A stretch of DNA of 55,248 nucleotides, from the NCBI GenBank assembly GCA_009602725.1, contig WELB01000252.1:56053-111300 (forward strand). Reading direction: 5' to 3'. The first letter of the stretch is position 1; the number at the start of each line of letters is the position of its first letter. Both the position numbers and the translations under genes were made by a program. This DNA is from Spirogloea muscicola. Taxonomy: Eukaryota > Streptophyta > Zygnematophyceae > Spirogloeales > Spirogloeaceae. Below, piece by piece: positions 1 to 10,028 of this stretch. The notes below the pieces were generated by a model that was not told the DNA's origin, did not search any database, and was given only the letters and a program-made list of their open reading frames with translations.

Positions 1-210
1 CTGCCTGCGGCGGCCGTCGAGGCGCTCCAGCGTGCCAAGGCCGCCGCGGCGATGCCGGCGGCCACAGCCGCCGCAGAGCCTACGTCGACGCCGAGCGCCA
101 GCTGCGGAACCCAGGTCCCCGCCGACGCGCCGCCCTCGCCGTTGTCCGATGCAAGCGGCAGTGACGACGACTTCGGCATCTTCGACGACCTCGACGAGCT
201 CACCTTCTAG
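1..210 (+). CDS. 3' end of an unknown gene (partial)
   Basis: The frame beginning at base 1 is open to a TAG at 208-210, giving the last 69 residues of a protein that starts outside the window. It is Ala/Pro/Ser-rich, with a low-complexity stretch of alanine and lysine followed by an acidic tail (GSDDDFGIFDDLDELTF at the C terminus). Acidic-hydrophobic tails of this kind can act as protein-interaction or activation segments, but that is only an analogy. I do not recognise the family. Coding use is strongly GC-biased at third positions, like the exons of the recognised genes. A long hairpin lies 180 nt past the stop. Confidence 0.55.
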   Translation: MPAAAVEALQRAKAAAAMPAATAAAEPTSTPSASCGTQVPADAPPSPLSDASGSDDDFGIFDDLDELTF

Positions 211-2399
211 ACCATTGCCGGAGAAGCACTCCGCCGCTCCCGCCGCTCTATGTAGCTGGCCACAGGTCTGCCGCGCCACAAATACCTAGTCGCTTGACTT
301 GGCATGCCCTGCGCATGCTCCCCGCCATGCGGGCCTGCCCCGTCAAGCGACGCAGGCTGGCCCTTTGCCGCCCGGCCTTGCCACTGCGACGCTCCCGCTC
401 GCATGCACGCGAGCGGGAGCATCTTGTGGCAAGCGCCGAGCATAAAGAACAGCAACTGCGATGTGTTTTGCTTGTTGTTCATCTTAATAATGTCATCCAC
501 ATTTGAGGCTCTTTACACATACTCCTGTTGCTCCTTAAAACATTTGTTGTTGCCAAATTATTCCTGATATGATGAAGGTGGCATTTCTGCTGTGACATGC
601 CTCCAAAGAAATCGAACACTAGCAAATGGTGGTGGATTGCCATGCAAGCAAAGTCGTGTCGGCCTGAGACTGGTAGCTATGTGATAAAGTTCCCTGTAAC
701 TGTGGGTGCTGTCCACACAGGTCATGATTGCTACATTAGCAGCAACTCGCATGATCCTGAGTGCAGCATGTGCTCTGTGGTTATGCCCATGTAATGTAAC
801 CCTGACATTGACAAAGCTGACTAGCAAGCTTAGCGTCAAACGTGCTGTACAACCCACGACGATTGGCAGAGGCCACCCGCCAGGTGATGAGAAGGCCACC
901 GAAGAAGCTTATTGCCGAATCTGTTGATGTGCAAGCATGGTGTCAGGTTACCTGTGCTATTCGCATGGCTAGCATGGCTATAGGCCATGCAATAGGCCAT
1001 GCAAAACACTAGGAAAAATTCAATGGCACTAGGGTTTGCAATCACTTAAGCAAGAACAGTATCAAGGAAGCAGAAGCAAGCATCGGTTGGCCACATTGCC
1101 TTGAAGACTTGTCGCCGTGAGATTGGTGTTTTGCACTCAGCGGTGGCGCAAATGAGGCTTGTTAATGTATAGATGTCAATCCACAAAATCACTTGTTGAA
1201 GCTGTGTCCAAGTTGCTACCATCAATGCTGCACCGCATGCCAGCTAACTGCTCATCGCCTGTGCACAGCCTCATCCGCCCTACAGCTGACTACGTACAGC
1301 CTCTACTCAAGCGTGTGGGCAGCCGATTGCACTGGGTGTGTCAGTAAGTGAAATGCATCTGAAATTCTCTCAGACAACAGAGGGGAATGCTGCGCTCTGG
1401 GGACTCGAGACGAGACAGCACATATTTCTTGCATGTGTGGAGCAACTTTGAGCTTGGGGCGAATAGGCGCAATGCTGGACATGTGACTTCCTCCCAGCAT
1501 CAGAGTCGACCCACGTTGTGCCCATGTCGGATAGCAAGCTTGTAGGCCAGCCATCCTGACCACATGCAGGAACATTGTCGATGGCAAGTCACAGATGAGG
1601 ATTCGTATATTTGAGACAAACGAAGGCCAAATAGCCAAGTACAAAGGCAAGCACATCACAGATGGGTCTGAACTCTCTAGTTGCTGGCTTCCGCTGAGAC
1701 CGTGGCAGTGAAGGCATGGAAGACGGAGCGAACAGAAAGTTAAGCCAAGATAAGCTAAGAGGCTTCAGGGTTTAGGGTTTAGGTTAGGGTAAGCCAAGAT
1801 ATCTATCTGCTCGGGTTCCCTCCCTTATATCGACTTGCCAGTTATCAGTCAGAGCTGCCACACCATCAAGACCTGCTGCTTCGCTGGCTGAAGCACGGCG
1901 GCCGCCGCCAGAGCTCCAAAACACAGCTCAACAGTTGTGCTATCTGTTACAACAAGCACTGCCAGAAGCTTGCATGCTCGCTTTATAAAGAGTGTATGCA
2001 GATCTGATGAGTATTCGAAAGAAAGAACAAGACAACACAACTCCTTAGTGACTTGGAGGCCGCTGACTCTAAGCTAAACACACAGGTGGTGCGCTAAGCA
2101 AGGCACAACATAGATTTGGACGTTTTCGCTCTGAGTAGATCTATATGGACCAACCTGACTTTGCAGTTGCATTCAGCTTGTTTCATTGTTTTGACAAGCC
2201 TGATACGAAACCAGGCCAGCCAAGGAATCATCTAAGTCGTACAGATTGACTACTAAATGTCCTGAAGCATTTCAATTCATTTTCTGGACAGGCTTCGGCC
2301 AAGTCATGCAGCACGACAGAATGCCCTTGTAGCAGAATGAAGAATCTGAGCTGCAGCTTCCAGCTACCACTGACGTCTCCGCAAGGTGGCCACCCCTAA
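211..2399. other. Spacer between the first gene and HACD
   Basis: No protein family is recognised on either strand. Base composition is lower in GC than the neighbouring exons and open frames are short. A degenerate TTTAGGG tract lies at about 1765-1795. A segment at about 1610-1665 matches, in inverted orientation, part of a dispersed repeat also present at 36610-36660. The HACD 3' untranslated region should occupy the right end. Confidence 0.4.
377..432. repeat. Long hairpin 3' of the first gene
   Basis: Perfect 12-bp arms GCTCCCGCTCGC (391-402) and GCGAGCGGGAGC (409-420) enclose a 6-nt loop. Outer arms CTTGCCAC (377-384) and GTGGCAAG (425-432) extend the stem across a small internal bulge. 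The structure lies in the presumed 3' untranslated region of the upstream gene. It is far longer than the 6-bp histone 3' stem-loop. Confidence 0.6.
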
Positions 2400-4743
2400 T
2401 CAGGCGGCCTTGGCCTTGCCTAGAACCTTGCGCCGTTGCGCCAGCATGTACGTGTACATGAATGGCGCTCCTGCAAGGAGCAGATTGGCAGCAGCAAGGC
2501 AAAAGGCGTCAATCACACGGCTGAAAGTTGTGGCTTACACTGCTCACAGCCTGCAGCCTCTGTAATTTGCACACCGGCAGCAGGTGCCAAACCCACAAGG
2601 CAATACCTGCAAGCCTGCACCAGCGCACCTGGAATGTAGCAGGCCAATGCAGCCAGGGAGGTGAAGTAGAAGTCGAAAGCAAAGTTGAGTGCATTTGGCA
2701 TTTCCAGATCGTAACGCCTCGTCGTCTGCGAAGGACCGTGCAAACCTGACTTCACTGAAGACGCACATCAGACCCAGTTAAGCAAGCGTGCGTTGGTGTG
2801 CGGAGATAACATCTGGAAATTAGGGGCTTAAGCTGCAGAGGACAGGGTAGGGCTTAGAGGTCACACCTTGATGTGCGGGAGTGCCAGATAGATGAGTGCC
2901 ACCTCGCTTGCAATGCCGGTAGGATAGAGCGCACCAAATGCCGAGTACCTGTACGTTATCATGGTCTTAAGTGTGGGCCAGGGCATCACGACTGTGGCAC
3001 AGGGCTTGAGGGTCCAGCCCTTTACCCGATTCGCAGTAACACAATTCAGTACTGCTGACCCAAGAGCAGATAACAGAAGTCCAAGACGAAATTTAGAACT
3101 CTCATCAGACAGGGGGCCTGCTACAGCAGGTCGACACCTCCGGCAGGTTTGCTGCGTAGCAGCCGGACCGTCACCTCAGCCACTGCAGGGCGGGTGGGCT
3201 GGCGCCGCCCGCCTCCTTGAGGGCAAAGTATGAGTAGCAAACTATCTGTGCGGCAGTGAGGTCACGAGGTGGGGGCCTGTGAGATCGAGCTGTTGTGTGC
3301 TGTGGCAACGTGGCCAAAATGCGGCAGTAGGCACTTAGTCATCTGAAAGCAAGGGGCGGAACTCCCGCAAGTGAGACGTGGGCACCTCAGCCAGCGACCA
3401 GCTGACAATGAGCGTGGAGACCTGCCAGCAGCCCTGCACCTGTGGCAGGACCGCAACAGCCAGCCATCAAAGTAAAATCAATGAGGGTAAGGATATAAGG
3501 TCTTGTGTTGTGCGATACACTTAACGAAGTAGAAACGTGAGTATATGGAACTGCAGTTGCTTCCTGCGACAGCGCAAAGCGCGGGGAAGCTACGGGAGAA
3601 GCAAGTCCTTTCAGGCCAACGTGTGTGCCGAGGCACCATCACTGGCTTCTGGCATCACTGCTTAAAGAGTCCAGCCCAGATACTGGAAGTGCTTTGTTTT
3701 GTGTGGCCGGCAGACTTACTTCGGGAAAGCCATGGAGGATGCCCCACAGCACGAAGAGGCGGGAGGCGACTTGAGGGACAGTGGCGCTCAGCGGTGACCG
3801 CACAATGCCTGAAGCAGACGAATGCCAGAGTCCGCGACACTCATCAGCAGAGCCCCAAACCTTGGGACTGCAGTCTCGTACACATGCAAAAATTAAGCAT
3901 TTGTAATACATTTGGAACACACATGAAATTGAAAGATTACGTGTCTGTGCATGCAGAGCAGCATTGCCCATTGGGCTGCGGCCCTGGTGCACTGCGAAGG
4001 TGGCATGCACCCAAGTACTAGTCAGGCCGAGGAACGCCAGCTGAACTCACCTAGCAGGCTGTTCACGACCTTCGAAGACAGTGAACACGTGGGCGCCCAC
4101 GCCACAAGAGGGGCACCATGAGCCACTTTGACGTGCCGTCAGGACAACGCTGGGAGTATGAAGAGTTGGGTTCTCAAGCTTGGGTGCTATAGCTGAGATG
4201 TTCTTGACCCCACAAAACTCTTTGACAATTAAGATTTGGGTTTTCAAGCTTGGCTCCTGAACTGAGACATTCTTGACCTCACAAAACCCTCTGAACCCTC
4301 TGATAGTTCTGGTTGAAGTCTATGGTCAGATTTAGAGTGGCAAAGGGTTCAGGTTAAGTCTCAGAATCTGCATCTAACATCACGCGAAGTTGCAGTTTCT
4401 GGGCGTGGCTCAGCTCAGCAAGTTCTGCTAAGTACTGCACACAATTGTACGCAGCACACAGCTGTACCTCGAGGAGGGCGGCAGTCTGCCAGAGCTTCAG
4501 CGAGCCCTGCACGGCGGCGTACACGCCGGCAGGACCGCGCAGCGCCAGCTCGCAGGCGGCCATGGCCAGAACCTGGCACCTGCGCCAGCGCAAGCGAGCC
4601 TGAGCCTCACTAGCTCCAGCAATGGACATTGGGCTGGCGCACGGTAGCTAACGGAAGTGGAGCACTGCACGCCAACACACTCACCAGCCAAAGGCGAGCA
4701 CCACATTGTATGCGGCCAGGTAAGCGCGCTTGGCGGCCACCAT
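2400..4743 (-). CDS. HACD/PAS2: Very-long-chain (3R)-3-hydroxyacyl-CoA dehydratase
   Basis: The third enzyme of the ER fatty-acid elongase cycle, dehydrating 3-hydroxyacyl-CoA to trans-2-enoyl-CoA. Nine minus-strand exons join in phase: 4743-4685, 4579-4468, 4069-4051, 3808-3720, 3439-3386, 3245-3175, 2948-2867, 2725-2629 and 2470-2400, giving 217 residues, normal for the PTPLA/HACD family. Family landmarks appear in order: YLAAYNVVLAFGW at the N terminus, LWQTAALLE, IVRSPLSATVPQVASR, SWSLAE, YSYFALKE, and the active-site segment RYSAFGALYPTGIASE with Tyr143 and Glu150 seven residues apart as in yeast Phs1. Then come MPNALNFAFDFYF and YIPGAPFMYTYMLAQRRK. The C terminus GKAKAA lacks a classical KKxx signal. 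Exon 3 is only 19 nt. The start follows a spacer with no other in-frame ATG supported by homology. Confidence 0.93.
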
Positions 4744-5274
4744 CGGTGCAGCCGGTGGCGCCCAGCCCCAATGCTAGTAGCACAGCACTGGCGACGACTC
4801 CGGCTTGCCCTTGAGCTTGCGCTCAGCTGCTAAGGTGGAGATGGGCGCATTCGCAAGCGGCAGCTTGCCGCAAGCTGGCCTTGCACCAAGCTGGCCCCTG
4901 CGCTTGCCAAGGCACAGCCACTGGTCCTGCTCGTGAGCTTTTGGTGCTTATGACTTGCTGCTCAACTGGATATTTATCCGTGTATTTGAATAATCGAAGG
5001 CCAAATTGGCTGAGTACAATGGCACGCACATCTGATGACGTGCATTACTAACTGCAAATTGACCCGCTCAGTAACCACGGGTCGACACATAAAGGTCGCT
5101 AGATTGATGCCTGAATACCAGATGGCAAAATTCAAGCCCTTCTGCCACCAACTAGAGCTCGCCCAGATTTCTGGTGCAAAGCATGAGCCTGAGCACGCTG
5201 CAAATAGGCCAACACTCGACAGCTCAACAGGGCATATTGAGCAATCATTCGCCACTTGAGTCGCTGTGTGCTTT

Positions 5275-5445
5275 AGCGCTTTCTGGCCCCTTCGAACTTT
5301 GAACCCTGAATCCTAAACCCGAAACCCTCAATCTTAAAACCTAAACCCAAAACCCATTCGTTTTCCTGGGCTGGCAAATCACAGCCATCGCCCTCTACTG
5401 GAAGAGTTTCCCTCTCTTTTGGTGCAGAGCTTCGGATGTCAGGGT
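5275..5445 (+). repeat. Dispersed repeat (family B) with telomere-like insertion
   Basis: Carries the family core CTGGGCTGGC followed by CACAGCCATCGCCCTCTACT, and the flank TTTCTGGCCCCTTCGAA. The same words occur inverted at 29930-30025, with weaker copies at 36400-36465 (+), 41735-41845 (-) and 42175-42260 (-). Between flank and core lies a run of degenerate CCCTAAA units (about 5297-5360) missing from the other copies. Confidence 0.5.
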
Positions 5446-6442
5446 TGTTAAGGGCTAGGCCACTAATGCTTACCCCAATTGAGGGCGATAGTGGTGGAAG
5501 GCCAGCTCACAAATCATTTGACCTAGTCCGAAGGGTTAAAAAAACCGCTGGATTATAGTGTACGGATAGGTTGAGTAAACAACAGTGAGATCTCAGACTT
5601 GAACTAGCACACAGGTAACGGGTAGCCTGCATCTCTCTAGGATTCACGGCTTGGGGTGCAATCATCTTTCTAATTATTACGGGTAGAAGAATTGTGTTGG
5701 CCTAACTGTTGACAGTACTTGGGATGAGATATGCGGGAAAGAGGGCGGCCTTGGCTGTAGTTTGTTGTTGCTTTGGGCCTCCCATGAAGCAGGGCTCCTA
5801 GTACCGTGTCCAACAGACGGCATCAAGGACGAGAGATCATTTCCTGCTTTCTTTATTTGCCTCGCCACTCGGCCGACCTACGCCAATTAACTTGGTCCAC
5901 AATGCGGCTGAATCTGGCTGCGCAATCGGGAGCTAATGTCTCCAAACTGCACAGCAGTGGCTACAACCCAGCTGGCCTGTCGCCTATCACAGTATTACAA
6001 TGCGGGGATGCTTTCAGTCACTTGGAAAGAGGCGCTCTAGTATCAAGCTTCGGCAAGTTTGAGTCTTCTGGCAACCACTGTACGCAGAAACTTTCGTGAG
6101 GTGCTGCTGCTCAATCTTGCAAGTCAGAGCCACAGAGTCTGCACAATGCTCATCCGACTTACCACATCTGTGACACATTCAGCTGCTAATTTCACCACAA
6201 ATATTGCAACCACCTCCCTCCCCCACACAACAACCTATTGTCACCAAAGAGATGCCACTATTTCTGCAAAGCTCGTCTGACAAGCTGAGGCATGAAAAGC
6301 AGCTGAGTGCTTGTGCAGATGCTTTGGCAAAAACAACAGCGCAATGCTGCCAGTGGCTCTGCTGATCAACGTGGCCAGAGTTCCGCTTCTGGTTTCAGAG
6401 TGAGGTGGGTAAGCTTTATGCTTAAGATATTAAGATCTAGGG

Positions 6443-6447
6443 TTACA
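6443..6447 (-). terminator. TGTAA polyadenylation signal of the zinc-knuckle gene
   Basis: TTACA on the plus strand reads TGTAA on the minus strand, 123 nt past the TAG. TGTAA is the usual poly(A) signal in chlorophyte algae. Confidence 0.4.
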
Positions 6448-6569
6448 GTGTAGGTTTCGCGTTGTTCATATCCTGGGAATCTATTGTTGAATTGTTGGGT
6501 CACCTAGCTATGAGGACGGGGGGTAAGATGAGCGACACAGCTGGAAGGCAGCAGGTATGCATGACTGAG

Positions 6570-9323
6570 CTACTGCTCTACTTCTCCAACGGCAACTGGT
6601 GCCATTGTGCAGTTGCGCTTCAGATGGCCCAGCTCCCCGCACGCATGGCAGCGCTGAAGCCAAGGCAACAGTACTTTCAGAATGCCTACATCAATGACAT
6701 TAAGCCCAAGGCTGATGCTTGCTCTGTGCCGCCGCGGTTTTGCTTGCTATGAGAGGTGATCATCCTGTCATTTGTGAACGAGGAAAGTCTTGGATACCTT
6801 TTCTTGAGGCGGCGTGGTTGGGCAGTCTCGCTTCAGATGGCCAACAAGCCCGCACGAGTGGCAGGCCTTCTCCTCATACCCGCCATTGAGGTTCTGGTTG
6901 CAGTCAAAGCACAGCACCAACTATGCATAAGCGTGTAATATCCTGGTCCAAATCAAGGCGCATGTGCCATGGCTTCTCTCTCGGCAGCAGCACTCTAGGC
7001 AGTCTGCCTGCATGCCCTGTGAGCAGTCTGCTGTCGGCACCTGCGGGCAGTCCCGCCTCAAGTGCCCGTACTGCTGGCAGAGGTGGCACACCTTCTCATC
7101 CACCACCCAGCCGCCATCTTGTCCGTACCCGTTCAACATCTGCACAGTAACAGCACAAGCTGAGAAGGCCGAGAGTGATGACAGCTGCTAATGCTTCTCT
7201 TCAAGAAGTGAAGGACACTGACGAATTCACGTGCTCTTGGGCAGTGACCAAGGAGCAACAGACACAAGGACAGCATTGCCGGGCAGGCATGCAAATGGAG
7301 CGTGGGAACGTTGACAGCATTGCTTGTCGGAGTCTGGAGCTTGGGCACGCCCAGCGTCGTGCACAACAACCTTGACTGTGTCTGTCCACGAGGCAAGCAG
7401 AAAGTAGGACACCATCTTTGTGGCAACATATAGGTAATGAGTAGGACAAGATGCATGCGGACCTGAGTGCAGTCCCGCTTCAGGTGCCCGTACTGCCCGC
7501 AGCCGTAGCACGCTCTGCTCTCACCACCGTACGCCCCGCCCCCATTCATCCCAGCAAGCTGCAGCTCCATAGCAGCCGTTCCCACATAGATAGGGCTTTA
7601 TTTCGTGCTCCGTGTTCCAGCTCTCAGACATAAGCAGAAGTTGCAAACAGTCGTTGAAAACTTTGGCCAGCATCTCATTGCTCTGTCACCAGTTTCTATG
7701 CAGCAGGCCAACAGGCACACCAAATAATAAGCAGCAATAGGAAACCAAACGTTGCTCTGAGGATGATCATCATATCCTCACCTCAGGGCAGTCTCTTTTG
7801 AGGTGACCCACCATGTCGCATTGGTAACACACGCGCTCGTCCCCACCATACCCGGGCCCCCCACCATTCACAAGCTGCACAACAGCGCCACCAGTCACAC
7901 AAATTTCTGTTCAGTTCTCCTTTAGTGAATAACATTCTCTCACTACTGATGACTAACAACACCAATGATGGTTACTGTAAACCGCTCTTCCAAGCTCGGC
8001 AAGCTGCGGTTTGCAGAGCCGTTGCAGACGAGGACGGCGTCGGCACCTGGGGGCAGTTGCGCTTGATGTGGCCGAGCTGGTTGCAGTGGTGGCACACCCT
8101 GCTGTCTCCGGCGCTGCCACCGATGCCGACGCCGCCGTTCATGTCCAGGCCGTCCATCGCCCCGGTCAGGCCCCCCACCTGGGGGCAGTCGCGCTTCAAG
8201 TGCCCTGGCTGCATACACAAGCGCAGCAACATGCCGACGGCGGTCACCACCATCGAAGGAGCGCCCCATATGACAAAGCCGCTGCGCCTGACAGAGGGCC
8301 TCTGAGCCTCGTTGCCAGAGCTTGTGGCGAGCACGCAGCACAATGTGGTACTCAGCACCTGCGACGCGAGCTCAAGATGTCACGCGACCATACCTGCTGG
8401 CAGAGGTGGCACACCTTGTCCTCCACCTTGGTCTTCCTCAGGCTGGCGAGCTCGGGGCACTGCAAGCAGAGCGCGCCACGCAGCAGCCCAAGCAGAGCGC
8501 TGAGCCGGACCTCGATGCCACCCAGCGCGCTGGCAGCCATCACGAGCTGCAGACAAGCTCCGAGCACAGGCTGGGACGAGCGCAGCGAGGCCCCACGTCG
8601 GAGCGCAGATGGCCCGTCTTCTGGCAGTGCTGGCAGTTCTGCTCGTAGTGGCAGTCGCGCGCAATGTGGCCCGCCTCCCCGCAGTTGCGGCACGTCGCCT
8701 CCTCCTGGCACTGGCTCCGCACGTGCCCGGGCTTCCGGCAGTTGTGGCACGTCTGCTCGTAGTGGCAGTCCCTCGCAATGTGCCCTGCGCAGGCGACGAC
8801 CGGGGGAGCGCAGCGGCAGTCAGCGCCATCGCCAACGCCCCCGGACGCCGAAGACCATGGACAGGCAATTGGTCGCCATCGCCGCGAGCCCCGCAAACGA
8901 CGACTGTCGCTCCGCATCGAATGAGAGGCCAGTTCCCGTCGCACTCGCGCAGCTGCAGCGGCGTGGCTGGCATTGCCATACGGCCGAGGTCCAGGAGCTG
9001 GCCATGGCCGTCGGCAGCGGTCTGCCATTGCCAGATGCTCGGCAGCCGCCATCGCTCGTAGCTCCGAGCTGAGTTAGCTGAGCTAGCGACGTCGAGTCCT
9101 TCTCTCGGGACAAGCGGCTCCGAGCTCGGGCGCGGCCGCGCGCGGCCGCTCCTCGGGCTCCATGACCAGCTCGGCGCTCGCGGCCCCGCGAGGCCAAGCC
9201 CGCTGCCACGGGCGACTGAAGCTCAGCGCGAGCCACGGCGCTCGTCGGCGGGGCGGCGGCGGCGGCGCGCACCGATCTCGTCGCAGTTGCGGCACTGCTT
9301 CGCCNGCACGCCCTGCCGGCCAT
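6570..9323 (-). CDS. Eleven-knuckle CCHC zinc-finger nucleic-acid-binding protein
   Basis: A CNBP/Gis2/HEXBP-type protein, expected to bind single-stranded DNA or RNA. Exons: 9323-9273, 8784-8597, 8459-8394, 8208-8047, 7874-7782, 7558-7463, 7139-7041, 6893-6798 and 6653-6570. They encode about 311 residues containing eleven C-x2-C-x4-H-x4-C knuckles, for example CRNCDEIGHIARDC (from residue 11), CHNCRKPGHVRSQC, CHHCNQLGHIKRNC, CYGCGQYGHLKRDC and, near the end, CHACGELGHLKRNC. Several knuckles are split by introns. Exons 5-8 are 93, 96, 99 and 96 nt, all phase 0, each carrying one knuckle behind a Gly/Asn-rich linker, so they look like tandem exon duplicates. A single N at 9305 in exon 1 must stand for two bases for the ATG to read in frame. 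No Arg-Gly-rich (RGG) or other domain is seen. Binding specificity cannot be told from sequence. Confidence 0.88.
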
Positions 9324-9328
9324 GGCGG

Positions 9329-9359
<31 letters not shown>

Positions 9360-10028
9360 GGCGGGGGCGGAGCAACTTCTCCCGCCGTGGCCGGTTGACC
9401 GGGTTATCCGGCGGGGGCCTCATCCGGGTCAGAGTTGGAATACCGAATCCAGGAATCCACACTTCTCTGCTGCTGGCTACCTTGGTGCCGGGTTTTCGAG
9501 AGGCGGAATTCTTGACCACAGGGCTGACCCGGTTAGCCCGCCTCGGACCACTCCCCGGTCAGCACCCCGACGAGATAGCGAATCCCGTTTATCCGCGTGA
9601 CGAAAAAGCAGACGAACCTCGCGCAGCGCAGAGGGTAGCTGAGAGACGGCCGCCATCGTTAAATAAGCCGCTGAAAAGCTGGAAGCCAACGACATTATCT
9701 CCTTCGCCAGACATAACGGCCTGCGCAGAATCTAGGATGCTCCTAACTCAATGATGGCGAGGCGCTCTGGCACATGGGATGCCAGGTATCTCTCCCAAGT
9801 CGTCTCCAATAAAGTCGACAGTGAAGTCGAAGACCATTTGCCCAACTAATGCGCCTCTTCATGGAGTCACCATCAGTGTAACAATGTCCTGGCAAAGAAG
9901 CCTATTCAACACTTCACTGCATAATCGTGTTCCATTCCCCATCGAAGAGCGCTACTTTGAGCAGCACCCGTTAGGCTTCCCATCGTTACATATGCATTTA
10001 ACGTCCCTTTGGAGGACCAGAGTTGTAA
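9324..10028. other. Spacer between AAE18 and the zinc-knuckle gene
   Basis: Holds the 3' region of AAE18 and the promoter of the zinc-knuckle gene. A (GGC)n tract at about 9325-9362 abuts the start codon. Beyond it an open plus-strand frame runs to 9754, but it shows no family resemblance and lies antisense to the promoter. I give it no gene call. Confidence 0.45.
9986..9990 (-). terminator. TGTAA polyadenylation signal of AAE18
   Basis: TTACA on the plus strand is TGTAA on the coding strand, 39 nt past the TGA of the acyl-CoA ligase gene, a typical chlorophyte distance. Confidence 0.5.

Larger units (their letters stand above)
4744..6569. other. Spacer between HACD and the zinc-knuckle gene
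   Basis: This should hold the HACD promoter and the 3' region of the zinc-knuckle gene. No coding family is recognised. A dispersed-repeat copy at about 5275-5445 is interrupted by a degenerate CCCTAAA tract. A second dispersed repeat fragment lies at about 4960-5035. Short open frames here look random. Confidence 0.4.

Noticed and set aside
8011-9072. A 353-codon plus-strand open frame over the zinc-knuckle gene
   Set aside because: It is antisense to exons with eleven perfect CCHC knuckles and has no domain; open only because of GC-rich complementary codons.
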